Positions 53,528-62,995 are shown, counted from the first letter of the stretch. The stretch: DNA of 64,000 bases from Chitinophaga solisilvae (GCF_009928525.1 NZ_JAABOK010000002.1:620001-684000); one strand, 5' to 3'. Numbers and translations are program-made. Notes: generated by a model from the letters alone, not told the origin.

Positions 53528-54148
53528 TCAGTCTGCCAGCTCTACCTCATACACAGGGCTGAACAGGTAAATGCGCTGAGACGCTACCTCTTCACAGCGG
53601 TAGCGTTTTCTTATTTTCTCTCCTTTCCGGAAAATGCGTCCGTCTTTGGTTTTAAACAGCTGGTTGGGCGGCAGCTGCTCAATAAAGTAGTGTGCTTCCT
53701 TTTTAGCATCGTATCTTTTTAGTACCCGCATCAGGTCTTCATCAGCGCAGGAGCTGGCAGCAGGGTTCTGCATACTTTGCCGCACCGCCAGTTCAATATC
53801 AGGGGGCAGCAGGTTTTTACCCACAAAGTCCCGTAATATCAGCGAAAACTCCTGTTTCCACTCTTTCCCGTGCGATGCTACCCGGTTACCGTATTTGTTG
53901 AATGTAACCAGGTGAGCAATCTCATGTAATAAAGTCAGCAGAAAGGAGTATTTATTCAGTGATCCGTTGATACTGATCCGGTGTCCCTTGCCGTTACCGT
54001 CAGGATGCCGGTAATCGCCAAGGATGCTTTGCCTTTCGCGGGTAATGGTCAGGTGTACTTTAAAGTAGGAGATGAAATCCATTACCTGGTCATAGGTACC
54101 TTCGGGCAGATAGGACGCTAAAGTGATTAATGGCGCCTCTTTTTTCAC
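53528..54148 (-). CDS. SprT-like zinc metalloprotease-domain protein
   Basis: The 206-residue protein carries an HEIAH zincin motif in LLTLLHEIAHLVTFNKYGNR, with the third ligand His in VASHGKEWKQEF, the SprT/Spartan pattern. The C-terminal part (GEKIRKRYRCEEVASQRIYL) looks like a small beta-domain. SprT proteins are predicted metalloproteases; the bacterial role is unsettled. It is the last gene of a four-gene minus-strand run, with a 5-bp gap to the preceding membrane protein. Confidence 0.85.
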   Translation of the reverse strand: MKKEAPLITLASYLPEGTYDQVMDFISYFKVHLTITRERQSILGDYRHPDGNGKGHRISINGSLNKYSFLLTLLHEIAHLVTFNKYGNRVASHGKEWKQEFSLILRDFVGKNLLPPDIELAVRQSMQNPAASSCADEDLMRVLKRYDAKKEAHYFIEQLPPNQLFKTKDGRIFRKGEKIRKRYRCEEVASQRIYLFSPVYEVELAD

Positions 54149-54153
54149 GCGGT

Positions 54154-54540
54154 TTATTTTTTAAGCCTGGTAAGCCGGAAAAGGCTTATCGTTTCAAATA
54201 CTGTATAAATCAGGTATAAAGCTAACAGTATGAAGATAGTGAGTTTACTCACATCCGGCCGGTAGGCCAGTACATAGATGGCAATGCCGGCTACGCAGAG
54301 CAGCAGTTTGCTGAGCGTGGAGCCATAAACGGCACGGATAAAGGCGTTGTGATTGGAGGAAGCGAGTCCTTTACGACTCATCAGGTAGGATGCCAGGGTA
54401 ATTAATGCCATTGCCAGGTTGCCGGCCATCAGCACGTATTGATGCGCGCCGATTTCCAGTAACCTGGGTTTGAACACTATAATTAATCCGTTCAGGATGC
54501 CAAAAACGGCAAATAATCTGATAAAAAATCTGTCACTCAT
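54154..54540 (-). CDS. Four-helix membrane protein of the AtpZ cluster
   Basis: The 128-residue protein has four hydrophobic helices (LFAVFGILNGLIIVFKP; YVLMAGNLAMALITLASYLM; LSKLLLCVAGIAIYVLAY; FILLALYLIYTVFETISLF). I do not recognise a characterised family. Proteins of this size and topology sit between atpZ and atpB in many Bacteroidota, so a role in F0 assembly resembling AtpI is plausible but inferred. Its ATG overlaps the AtpZ stop by 4 bp (ATGA), indicating coupled translation. Confidence 0.7.
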   Translation of the reverse strand: MSDRFFIRLFAVFGILNGLIIVFKPRLLEIGAHQYVLMAGNLAMALITLASYLMSRKGLASSNHNAFIRAVYGSTLSKLLLCVAGIAIYVLAYRPDVSKLTIFILLALYLIYTVFETISLFRLTRLKK

Positions 54541-54758
54541 TTACGGGTGTCTTTAATAATTTGCCACAAAAGTATGGCTAATGCCAGTAAAGAAAAAATG
54601 ATCAGCAATACAGGGAAGCGCCAGCCTATCCACTGGTCAAGTTTATAACCAGCGAACACACCGATTCCCAGCGTGACCATCATCTGAAAGGCCAGACCCG
54701 CGTAACGCAGCAACAGCCTGTTATCAGGCTTTTTCTTCCTGGAGGACGGATTTTCCAT
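54537..54758 (-). CDS. AtpZ/AtpI family protein
   Basis: The 73-residue protein has two transmembrane helices (YAGLAFQMMVTLGIGVFAGY; FPVLLIIFSLLALAILLWQI) flanked by a basic N-terminus, the AtpZ signature. AtpZ/AtpI proteins help assemble the F0 c-ring or carry Mg/Ca. Here no ATP synthase gene follows. Its start lies inside the bactofilin coding region (35-bp overlap), which points to translational coupling. Confidence 0.85.
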   Translation of the reverse strand: MENPSSRKKKPDNRLLLRYAGLAFQMMVTLGIGVFAGYKLDQWIGWRFPVLLIIFSLLALAILLWQIIKDTRK

Positions 54759-55149
54759 GTTTTACATTTTCCGGAGCCGGCTGATCTTCCATGTAGCAAC
54801 GGCCATTGAATTTGGCAGTAGGCTCCATTTCAAAATGAGCGGTATACACATCGCCCTTTACCAGCGCATTCGCTTTCAGGAACAATAATTCTTCCACTTT
54901 GATAATACCGGTCACTTTTCCCAGAATGTCTGCACTCTGGCATACTAAATCACCCGTAATATCCCCGTCTGGTCCTACTACAATCTTCGCTTTTGTAGAT
55001 ACCAGACCATTTACTTGTCCGTCGATCCGGATATCGCCTTCACATACAATATCGCCCTGGATAGATGTGCCGCTGCCTATAATGTTAATAGTCGAGCTGG
55101 GTAACACACTTTTGCTGTCCCCCTTTGATTTTGAACTGTTATTAAACAT
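54724..55149 (-). CDS. Bactofilin (polymer-forming cytoskeletal protein)
   Basis: The 141-residue protein contains the DUF583 beta-helix core: INIIGSGTSIQGDIVCEGDI, RIDGQVNGLVSTKAKIVVGP, GDITGDLVCQSADILGKVTG, with repeated G-D/G-x-I/V turns. The flanking tails are disordered, as in other bactofilins. These proteins polymerise without nucleotides and place cell-wall enzymes or shape factors at the membrane. It leads the bactofilin-AtpZ-membrane protein-SprT run. Confidence 0.93.
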   Translation of the reverse strand: MFNNSSKSKGDSKSVLPSSTINIIGSGTSIQGDIVCEGDIRIDGQVNGLVSTKAKIVVGPDGDITGDLVCQSADILGKVTGIIKVEELLFLKANALVKGDVYTAHFEMEPTAKFNGRCYMEDQPAPENVKHGKSVLQEEKA

Positions 55150-55198
55150 AGGTTTTCAGGTTTTTCAGGTTTAATGATGTAAGATAATAATATTTTAT

Positions 55199-55342
55199 GA
55201 TTTGATTATTTGAGATTTATTTATTTGATTGCCGGTTTTTGGAATTTTTTGATGTACGGATTTATATAAATGCAGCAGAGATAACGCTTACATCTCCGCA
55301 GCATTTTAAATAATCAAATAATTAAATAATCACATCTCAATA
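55199..55342. repeat. Degenerate long inverted repeat, type B
   Basis: The left arm TTTGATTATTTGAGATTTAT and right arm AATAATCAAATAATTAAATA are recognisable as type B. The inner arms AAATGCAGCAGAGAT and ATCTCCGCAGCATTT pair. An extra stretch of about 37 bases (55231-55267) on the left side breaks the symmetry. It lies between two minus-strand genes, overlapping the 3' end of the upstream one. Confidence 0.75.
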
Positions 55343-55741
55343 AGTACTGTTGTCCACTTTAGGTACTTTTAACATCGTGGTGTCAAGTTTTCCGGTAAAT
55401 TCCCCGTTAATTACCTGTTTTATATTTTTCAGGTACTGATCGCGGGCATTAATGGCTGTTTCGAGGGAGTCCGCACGCATTTTCAGGTGAATAAATTCCT
55501 TGCGCTGCTTCAGATCTCCGTAACCCGGAATGTAATAACGTAATGGTGTAAATACAACGGTAGCTACTGTAATGGCTACCAGCAATACAAAAAGGGTACT
55601 TAATGCGATATATACGCTCATTCTCGACAACTTAAAGGACGTAACTTCTTCATACGTATCATCATTCATAATCACCAGACGGTACTTATGACTGAGTTTT
55701 TCAAGGTTTCTTCTGTTGTTTTTTTTCCCCTTCCTGGCCAT
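55337..55741 (-). CDS. Membrane protein resembling the N-terminal part of M23 peptidases
   Basis: The 134-residue protein starts with a basic tail and YRLVIMNDDTYEEVTSFKLS, then a membrane helix (SVYIALSTLFVLLVAITVAT), FTPLRYYIPGYGDLKQRKEF and a coiled segment (MRADSLETAINARDQYLKNI). This is the start of Bacteroidota M23/LytM envelope peptidases of about 290 residues, but the catalytic domain is absent and the frame ends at PKVDNSTY. It is either a natural short form or a truncated gene. It is placed upstream of bactofilin on the same strand, consistent with an envelope role. Confidence 0.72.
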   Translation of the reverse strand: MARKGKKNNRRNLEKLSHKYRLVIMNDDTYEEVTSFKLSRMSVYIALSTLFVLLVAITVATVVFTPLRYYIPGYGDLKQRKEFIHLKMRADSLETAINARDQYLKNIKQVINGEFTGKLDTTMLKVPKVDNSTY

Positions 55742-55886
55742 GTTTATTGGTAATACTTAGAAATTTATTCGTTTTCAGGCGGCTAAAGTTAATCAATCCG
55801 GTAAATCAATCCACTATTTTATCCTATCTTTAAAATATTTTTTCAAACTTTCAGTTATATATAGGAGCCTATACACCCTGGCATAC

Positions 55887-58800
55887 ATGAATTGCTATAA
55901 ATCGCTACGAACTTATCCGGTTTTAATTTTATTATTGTTTTGCATGGGATTACCGGCGGTTATGGCACAGAACGCACCCCGGAACAACTCCCAGCCGTTG
56001 TCTCAACCACAACAGCAGGAGCGACCCCAGACCAAACCATTGCTCAATAAACCGTTATTCAAGCCCAGAGAATCCAGGGTGCAGGATCGTCGTCCCCCTT
56101 CCGAAGTCATGCTCGAAAAAAAGGGATGGAACTTCAAGCGTAAGTTCTTCCAGAACATGGCCACCCGGTTCAACTACTATTTTCATGCCCGCGTGAAGCT
56201 GGAAAAAGTACTCAGAACCGCTAACCGCGACGGCCAGGACAATTACAACGTATTACTGCCTTTCTATCCTACCACCCTGCAAAGCCAGGGATACAGCAAA
56301 AGTGAACTGGACTCCGTGATTGAAAAAACCAATATGGCTATCCAGCTCCATGACCCCCGCGGTAAATGGATCGATGACTGCTTCCTACTCATGGGCCGCG
56401 CCTACTTCTATGAAGGCGACCTGGAAAACGCCAATAAAACATTCCAGTACATCAACCTGAAATTTGCTCCCAAGAAGAAATCAGAATATAAAACCGTTGT
56501 CGGCGCTACCGAAAATGACCAGATCTCCATCGCCTCCCGCGAAAAGAGAAAAGGCTTCTTCGGCCGCTTCAAGCATACCTACGCCCGTAATGATGCGTTC
56601 CTCTGGCGTGCCAAAACATTGCTGGAACAAAAGGAATATGATGAAGTACAGGCCTTGCTGAACATCCTCAATACTGATCCCAACTTCCCGCGCCGCCTCA
56701 ATGGCGGACTTGCGGAAGTGCTGGCCTACAGCAACTATATCCAGGGCAGATACCCGGAAACGGTACAACCCCTGAAAGTAGCTATCGATAAGAGCCGGGA
56801 CCGCGTGTCTAAAACACGTATGTCTTTCATCCTCGGACAGTTATACCTGCAGCTGAACCATCCCGATTCCGCTATGGAGCAGTTCCGGGAAGTAATCAGC
56901 TTCAAGCCTGATCCCATGATGGATTTCCAGTCCAGGATACAGATAGCTAAAATCAACGCCAAACAGGACGGAGGGCTTGCCAAAAGCATGGAAAGCCTGA
57001 AACATATGCTCCGCAAAGAGCGCTTCAGCCACTTCCGCGATGCTATCTTCTATACCATGGGTACCCTGGAATATCCGAAAGATCCCGAAGCGGCCCTCGG
57101 ATATATGCAGAAATCCCTGAAACAGCCCAGCGCCAACACCGTTCAGCGGATGCTCACCTACAAGGGCATCGCCGATATATATTACGATCAGCGCCAGTAC
57201 CTGGAAGCTAAAAAATACTATGACAGTACGGCCGGCGTCATGACACCGGACTTTGTAGATGCGAAAATAGTGACCATCAGGAAGGAAGTACTGGCAGAAG
57301 TGGCCGCCAAGGTAGCCATTATGCACCGGGAAGACAGCCTGCAGCGGCTGGCCCTCATGCCGGAAAGCGACCGGAATGTGCTGCTCTCCAAAATGGCCGC
57401 CGGCATCAGGAATGCCGCCGCCGAAAAGAAAAAGAATGATGCCATGCAGGCCGCCAATCCATATGACAATCCTGCTTTCGGTAATAACAATAACGGCTAC
57501 ACGCCAAAGGAAGAGAAAGGTGACTGGTATTTCTATAACGCCTCCAGCAAAGCCTCCGGTTTCTCGGAATTCAAACGCAGATGGGGAAACAGGCAGGTGG
57601 CCGATAACTGGCGCCGCAGCCAGAATGGTGTCATCGTCAACAATAATAATAACAATGCTCCGGCAGATGTAGCCGGCGGGCCGGCGGAGACAGCCACAGA
57701 AGCACTGTCACCGGACAGCATCACCGCTGAAAAACTGTCGCAGGGGCTGCCCCTCACACCGGAGAAACTGGCCGCTTCCCGCACCCTGGAACAGGATGCC
57801 TGGTTTGACCTGGGTAAACTTTACCATGATAAACTGGAGAGCTTTAAGCTCGCCATCGAAACATATGATTCCCTGCTGCTGAAATATCCGGATCACCCGC
57901 GTAAACCGGAAATTTTGTATTCCCTGTACGTGTGGCATGGCAAACTGAACAACAATGCCGAAGCCGCCCGTTACAAGGCACTGGTACTGAACCAGTACGG
58001 TAATACCAATTTTGCGGACATCATCCGCGCCGGCGGTCTGAGAGATATTGATGCGGGAAAGAAAAAAGCAATCGGCGCGGCCTACGATTCGGCTTACACT
58101 GCTTTCCGTAACGGTGATAATAACGCCGCGCTGGCAATGAAGCACCTGGCTGATTCTACCTTTGGCGTCAACTACCTGCAGCCTAAGTTCGACCTGCTGG
58201 AAGCCATGATCGCCATAAAAAACGATACCCTCTTTGCTACCGATACCCTGCAGCTTTCCCGGAAAGCCGTAACCGCTGTGATGCAGAAATATCCTGCTGA
58301 CGAAGGCGTTCAGGCGCAGGCACAGGCCCTGCTGGATGCGCTCAACCGCCGCGGTGAGCTGACAGATTACCTGGCAAAACTGGAAGTACGCAAATCCAAT
58401 GGAGATGGCCCGCTGGTAGATGAGAATATTTCCATGAACTATCCCTGGCAGAATCCGCAGCCGGTGTTTACCGATAAACTGAATGTAGCCAAAGCGCCGA
58501 AAGATTCAGTGCAGGTAGCTGCCAATATCGCCGGATCATTACCTAACAAGCAGATTGCCACTATCGCACCGGTCAAGCCTATGACGCCATACGCTCTCAA
58601 AGCGGATAATCCTTACTTTGTGGTATTGTGCTTCCAGCGTGTGTCCAAGGAACTGATGGATGAGGGAATTAACCAGTTTACCCGCTACAATGCTACCAAA
58701 CATGCGGCCGATAAAATAGAAGTAGGCAGTTTTGTGCTGACGCCTTCCGAAACAATGCTCATTTTCCGCATTTTCGCCAACGAAGACAAAGCGCTGACCT

Positions 58801-58967
58801 ATTTCGATGAAATCAGGGAGGAAGCCGCCCTCAGCATCATTCCGCGTATCCGCCCTGCGGATTATTCCCTGTTCGTCATTTCGAGAGATAATTTCATCCT
58901 GCTGAACAGTACCAAAGACCTGACCGGCTACCGTAAGTTCTTCACAGACAATTACGTAACACAATAG
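55887..58967 (+). CDS. SprE/PorW-type TPR protein (type IX secretion, gliding)
   Basis: The 1026-residue protein starts with a signal peptide (LILLLFCMGLPAVMAQ) and a Pro/Gln-rich linker. The first domain has NMATRFNYYFHARVKLEKVL and DDCFLLMGRAYFYEGDLENA, the pattern of SprE/PorW TPR lipoproteins. Many TPR units follow to residue 800, interrupted by an Asn-rich stretch near 575-590. The C-terminus has SPOR-like FANEDKALTYFDEI. SprE/PorW links the T9SS motor to the outer-membrane translocon. The N-terminus lacks a clear lipobox Cys. The presence of a T9SS cargo at 30813 fits. Confidence 0.82.
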   Translation: MNCYKSLRTYPVLILLLFCMGLPAVMAQNAPRNNSQPLSQPQQQERPQTKPLLNKPLFKPRESRVQDRRPPSEVMLEKKGWNFKRKFFQNMATRFNYYFHARVKLEKVLRTANRDGQDNYNVLLPFYPTTLQSQGYSKSELDSVIEKTNMAIQLHDPRGKWIDDCFLLMGRAYFYEGDLENANKTFQYINLKFAPKKKSEYKTVVGATENDQISIASREKRKGFFGRFKHTYARNDAFLWRAKTLLEQKEYDEVQALLNILNTDPNFPRRLNGGLAEVLAYSNYIQGRYPETVQPLKVAIDKSRDRVSKTRMSFILGQLYLQLNHPDSAMEQFREVISFKPDPMMDFQSRIQIAKINAKQDGGLAKSMESLKHMLRKERFSHFRDAIFYTMGTLEYPKDPEAALGYMQKSLKQPSANTVQRMLTYKGIADIYYDQRQYLEAKKYYDSTAGVMTPDFVDAKIVTIRKEVLAEVAAKVAIMHREDSLQRLALMPESDRNVLLSKMAAGIRNAAAEKKKNDAMQAANPYDNPAFGNNNNGYTPKEEKGDWYFYNASSKASGFSEFKRRWGNRQVADNWRRSQNGVIVNNNNNNAPADVAGGPAETATEALSPDSITAEKLSQGLPLTPEKLAASRTLEQDAWFDLGKLYHDKLESFKLAIETYDSLLLKYPDHPRKPEILYSLYVWHGKLNNNAEAARYKALVLNQYGNTNFADIIRAGGLRDIDAGKKKAIGAAYDSAYTAFRNGDNNAALAMKHLADSTFGVNYLQPKFDLLEAMIAIKNDTLFATDTLQLSRKAVTAVMQKYPADEGVQAQAQALLDALNRRGELTDYLAKLEVRKSNGDGPLVDENISMNYPWQNPQPVFTDKLNVAKAPKDSVQVAANIAGSLPNKQIATIAPVKPMTPYALKADNPYFVVLCFQRVSKELMDEGINQFTRYNATKHAADKIEVGSFVLTPSETMLIFRIFANEDKALTYFDEIREEAALSIIPRIRPADYSLFVISRDNFILLNSTKDLTGYRKFFTDNYVTQ

Positions 58968-59204
58968 TCAGCATTTACAGGCAACAGAAAAGTGTTAAAA
59001 TTTCCGGAGCAGATAAATATCCACATAACTAAATAATCAAATACCTAAATATTTAATAGATTTGTGGGTCAAACTGTTAGTAAACAGGCGTGTTTATTGC
59101 TGTTTGGGCACTTTATTGAATAATTTATTACAGCCAACGATAGCATTACAACTGTCCAAAAAAATAATCACAGACGGTTTGGCCAAAAACAAATCATATA
59201 GCGC
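58968..59204 (+). other. Spacer before PBP1A with -7 box and solo type B arm
   Basis: TAGATTTG at 59057-59064 matches the -7 consensus. Just upstream, AACTAAATAATCAAATACC (59028-59045) is a single type B repeat arm without partner. No gene is seen in these 237 bases. Confidence 0.5.
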
Positions 59205-61619
59205 ATGAAAAAATCGGTGAAAATATTGTGGCGAGTGGCATTTGGTGTATTAGCATTTTTTGTTCTCTTCGTCCTTCTGATCAATTTCCGCGTGATAGGC
59301 AATATGCCTTCTATGGAAGAGCTGGAGAACCCGCGCGCAGCGCTGGCTTCCGAAGTGATCGCCGATGATGGAACTATTCTGGGTAAATATTACCAGGTAG
59401 ACCGTTCCAGCAGCGACTATAACGAAATCTCCAAAAATGTGATCAACGCACTCATCGCTACGGAAGAAACCCGTTTTTACGATAACTCCGGTATTGATGC
59501 CAAAGGAACGCTGGCCATTCCGTTCTACCTGCTGATAGGTAAGAAACGCGGTTCCAGTACCATCACACAGCAGCTGGCGCTGAACCTGCAAGCCGACAAC
59601 CTGGGGAAGCAGCGTGCCAGCAACCCTGTCAGCAGAGCCTTCCAGAAATTGCAGGAGTGGATCATCGCCGTGAAACTTGAGCGTAACTTCACCAAACAGG
59701 AAATTCTGACATTATACCTGAACACCGTTGCTTTCGGTGATAACGTTTATGGTATCGAAAACGGCGCCCGCACCTTTTTCAGTAAAGACGCCGGACATTT
59801 ATCCATAGAAGAAGCCGCCATCCTGGTAGGCATGCTGAAAGGAAACACCATGTATAACCCCCGTCGTAATCCGCAGCTGGCGCTGAGCCGCCGTAATACG
59901 GTGATAGACAACATGGTGGAATCCGGTTTTATCACACCGGCAGAAGCAGCCGCTGCGAAAAGCAAACCTATCGTCTTACATTATAATAAAATAGACCATA
60001 ATAAAGGACTGGCCCCTTACTTCAGGGAAGTGCTGCGGGATGAGCTGAAGGCCTGGTGTAAAGAACATAACAAGGCGGATGGCACTCCCTACAATATCTA
60101 CCGCGACGGGCTGAAAATTTATACTACCATCAATCCGCGTATGCAGTTGTATGCGGAAGAAGCGGTAGCCAAACACCTGTCTTCCCTTCAGAAGTTCCTC
60201 TATGCACAGAATGATGTGAAAACCGGCAGTGTATGGAAAAAATGGCCGAAATACCTGGATAAATATACGCAGGAATCTGACCGTTATAAGGTAATGAAAG
60301 AAGATGAGGCATCGGATTCAGCTATTGCCAGAGCCTTTAACACGCCTACCCGTATGAAGGTGTTTAGCTGGAAAAGCTCCACAGAGCCCGATTTAAATGA
60401 GATAGATACGGTAATGACACCATTGGATTCTATCAAATACATGCGCGCGGTACTGCAGGCCGGCTTCATGGCAATGGATCCTGAAAGCGGGGAAGTGAAA
60501 GCCTGGGTAGGCGGTCCTGATTTCCGCTATTTCAAAAATGACCACGTAGCCAAAACCCGCCGTCAGGTTGGTTCTACCTTTAAGCCTTTCCTGTACTGCT
60601 TTGCCATCATGAATGGCATGTCTCCGTATACAATGTTGCCGAATGAACCGGTGACCATCGGGAACTGGACCTTATCGCGCAACTCGGAAGGCAGTGTTGG
60701 CGGCAGTATTTCCATGGCCGGCGCACTGGCGCGTTCCCTGAACCTGGTATCTGCTTACCTGATCAAACAGATCGGCGCGAAAGCGTTTGCAGACTTCGCC
60801 CAGAATAAGATCGGCTTTACCAGTAAAATTGAACCTTATCCTTCCATCGCACTGGGGGTATCAGAAATATCGCTGTACGAAATGTTGCAGGCATATACCA
60901 TGTTCCCCGCCAGAGGTATCAATACCAAACCGATTTACATCACCCGTATAGAAGACCGTTACGGTAATATCCTGGAAACATTTGCTCCTGTTAAGCGGGA
61001 GGTTATCAGTGAGAAAGAAGCCTACACCATGGTGAAGATGATGGAAGGCGTACTGCAGCCGGGTGGCACCGGCGCCCGTATGCGCGGCGCCTATAAAATG
61101 CAGGGTGAAATGGCCGGTAAAACAGGTACTACCAACGACAACACCGACGGCTGGTTTATGGGATATACCCCTAAACTGCTGGCCGGCGCCTGGGTAGGCT
61201 GCGAAAACAACTTTATCCACTTCGCCACCACCCGTGTAGGGCAGGGCGCCAACACCGGTCTGCCTATATGGGCATTGTTCATGCAGAAAGTGTATGCAGA
61301 TAATACCCTGAAAATCAACAGCAGCGATAAATTCATTGTACCGGCCAATATGACGGATGAAACATATTCCAACTTCGACACCAATGTAAAACCCGGCGCT
61401 GAAGCTGAAGACATCGGCAATGGCTCTGAGTCTGATTATAATACCGGAACAGACGAGAATATGTATACACCGGGAGAAGATAAAACACCGGAACCGGCAG
61501 CTAAGCCAAAGGAAGAAAAACCTGCGGCGCCCAAACCGGAGAAAGACAGTAAAACACCGGCTACAACCAATCCGGCTGCACCCAAAGCAGTATATCCATC
61601 ACCGAAAAAAGATAATTAA
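59205..61619 (+). CDS. Penicillin-binding protein 1A (transglycosylase/transpeptidase)
   Basis: The 804-residue bifunctional class A PBP has an N-terminal membrane anchor (LWRVAFGVLAFFVLFVLLIN). The GT51 domain has catalytic Glu in IATEETRFYDNSGID, plus RGSSTITQQLALNL and RKLQEW-like KLQEWIIAVKLERNFTKQEI. The transpeptidase domain has S457-TFK in VGSTFKPF, the SLN triad element in ALARSLNLVS, and KTGTT. The C-terminus is a disordered Lys/Pro tail. It polymerises and cross-links peptidoglycan. It follows the SprE-like gene in the same direction, a pairing seen in other Bacteroidota. Confidence 0.95.
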   Translation: MKKSVKILWRVAFGVLAFFVLFVLLINFRVIGNMPSMEELENPRAALASEVIADDGTILGKYYQVDRSSSDYNEISKNVINALIATEETRFYDNSGIDAKGTLAIPFYLLIGKKRGSSTITQQLALNLQADNLGKQRASNPVSRAFQKLQEWIIAVKLERNFTKQEILTLYLNTVAFGDNVYGIENGARTFFSKDAGHLSIEEAAILVGMLKGNTMYNPRRNPQLALSRRNTVIDNMVESGFITPAEAAAAKSKPIVLHYNKIDHNKGLAPYFREVLRDELKAWCKEHNKADGTPYNIYRDGLKIYTTINPRMQLYAEEAVAKHLSSLQKFLYAQNDVKTGSVWKKWPKYLDKYTQESDRYKVMKEDEASDSAIARAFNTPTRMKVFSWKSSTEPDLNEIDTVMTPLDSIKYMRAVLQAGFMAMDPESGEVKAWVGGPDFRYFKNDHVAKTRRQVGSTFKPFLYCFAIMNGMSPYTMLPNEPVTIGNWTLSRNSEGSVGGSISMAGALARSLNLVSAYLIKQIGAKAFADFAQNKIGFTSKIEPYPSIALGVSEISLYEMLQAYTMFPARGINTKPIYITRIEDRYGNILETFAPVKREVISEKEAYTMVKMMEGVLQPGGTGARMRGAYKMQGEMAGKTGTTNDNTDGWFMGYTPKLLAGAWVGCENNFIHFATTRVGQGANTGLPIWALFMQKVYADNTLKINSSDKFIVPANMTDETYSNFDTNVKPGAEAEDIGNGSESDYNTGTDENMYTPGEDKTPEPAAKPKEEKPAAPKPEKDSKTPATTNPAAPKAVYPSPKKDN

Positions 61620-61627
61620 ACATAAGG

Positions 61628-61662
61628 AGAAGACCGGAGCAACGCTCCGGTCTTCTTTTTTT
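61628..61662 (+). terminator. Intrinsic terminator of PBP1A gene
   Basis: AGAAGACCGGAGC pairs perfectly with GCTCCGGTCTTCT around AAC, followed by TTTTTTT, 9 bp after the stop. Confidence 0.95.
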
Positions 61663-61725
61663 ATTAATATCTCAGCAGGATTTTATAGCTTCAGCCCCAG
61701 AAACCAAACCATTAAAAAACCAAGT

Positions 61726-62883
61726 ATGAAACACGTTGCCAAAGCGCTGCTGTTAGCGGCGTTATTGCCTGTTGCCGTTATGGCGCAGGAGAAAACCCAG
61801 TTCATCAAAGGTTCCTGGGAAGAAATTACCGCCAGGGCCCGGAAGGAACACAAGCCCATCTTCATTGACACTTATTTCGAAGGATGCCATGCCTGCAAAG
61901 ACATGGAAGTAAAAGTATTTCCGCGTCCGGAAGTAAAGCAGTACATGGAGGAAAACTATGTCAATACCGGCTTTGATGTGTTCAAAGAGAAATTCGGTAT
62001 GGATCTCTGTGTGAAATATTATATGCGCGGATTCCCTACTTACCTGGTTATTGCAGAAAACGGTGAGCTGATTAACCGGGGAATAGGTTACCAGGAGCCT
62101 GACAGATTCCTGGAATTCCTGCAGGAGAATGTGGCCAGAAACAAGGCCGGTAAGTACCTGTCAGGCTTCAGTACGGACGTGGTGTCGCAGGATCCGGCTT
62201 TCTATAAAGCCTTGTTCGACAAGGGCAGTCAGGGTACCGATCAGGCTGCGGTGGCTGCTTACCTGGGGGAAACAAAGGATATGACAGCTGAAACCACATT
62301 CAAGGTGATGCTGATAGCGAAGGAGTTACCTGCAGCATACCGGGAGTATTTCATCAGGAACAGGGCGGAATATGTGAACCGTTTCGGGGAAGACCTGAGT
62401 AATACTATCCTGGACAGGCTGCTGGCAAAGGATCTGACGGTGTTGTCTGCTACTTATGACAAAACTGTCTTTGATAACTTTCTTCAGCAGCAGCAACAGG
62501 TCTACAGTACTGCTGATTGGACTTACGTCAGGATGTATTATGCAGAAAACTATCTGTACAGAAAATGTAAGCAGGCAAAGACTTTCCTGGAATTTGCCGT
62601 TGCCCATCCGGACACCAACGATAACCGGGTGCGTTATATGAGCTTCTATCTGGGGCCGGATCTGAGCAGGGACCCGTCGTTAAAGGAGCTGTATATCAGG
62701 TGGGCAGCGCCGGTACTGACGAAGAAATCCAGCCTGGAAGTGCTGCAGACACTGGCCTATATGTGTAAGGATGCCAATAAGGAACAGGCAAAGAAATATT
62801 TCACCTGGGCCCTGGAAAAAGCCACCGCTTTTGGCCAGAATACGGATAATTTAAAGAAGTCCCTTCAGGAGTTATCCATTTGA
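61726..62883 (+). CDS. Exported thioredoxin-family protein
   Basis: I choose the ATG at 61726 (385 aa) because it follows the PBP1A terminator and opens a signal peptide (KHVAKALLLAALLPVAVMAQ). The in-frame region before it overlaps PBP1A and is not coding. A thioredoxin-like domain spans about residues 20-140, with the redox motif CHAC in YFEGCHACKDMEVKVF and cis-Pro in YMRGFPTYLVI. The C-terminal 240 residues are helical (for example AKYLGETKD-like repeats) with unknown partner. It is likely a periplasmic thiol-disulfide exchange protein. Confidence 0.87.
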   Translation: MKHVAKALLLAALLPVAVMAQEKTQFIKGSWEEITARARKEHKPIFIDTYFEGCHACKDMEVKVFPRPEVKQYMEENYVNTGFDVFKEKFGMDLCVKYYMRGFPTYLVIAENGELINRGIGYQEPDRFLEFLQENVARNKAGKYLSGFSTDVVSQDPAFYKALFDKGSQGTDQAAVAAYLGETKDMTAETTFKVMLIAKELPAAYREYFIRNRAEYVNRFGEDLSNTILDRLLAKDLTVLSATYDKTVFDNFLQQQQQVYSTADWTYVRMYYAENYLYRKCKQAKTFLEFAVAHPDTNDNRVRYMSFYLGPDLSRDPSLKELYIRWAAPVLTKKSSLEVLQTLAYMCKDANKEQAKKYFTWALEKATAFGQNTDNLKKSLQELSI

Positions 62884-62993
62884 TTATTTAGTTATTTGAT
62901 TATTTGAGATTTTATATAAAGCAAGAAGTCCTCTGAACTGTTCAGAGGACTTCTTGCTTTATATAAAATCTCAAATAATCAAATAATCAAATA
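62882..62993. repeat. Long inverted repeat, type B
   Basis: This 112-bp palindrome lies between convergent genes. The outer arms TTATTTGATTATTTGAGATT flank an inner arm TATATAAAGCAAGAAGTCCT that pairs perfectly with its complement around a 10-nt centre (CTGAACTGTT). It begins within the stop codon of the thioredoxin-like gene and ends 3 bp from the sucC stop. Confidence 0.92.
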
Positions 62994-62995
62994 AA

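Noticed and set aside
61420..61725. N-terminal extension of the thioredoxin-like protein overlapping the end of PBP1A
   Set aside because: It overlaps PBP1A and its terminator, and a clean signal peptide starts at 61726.
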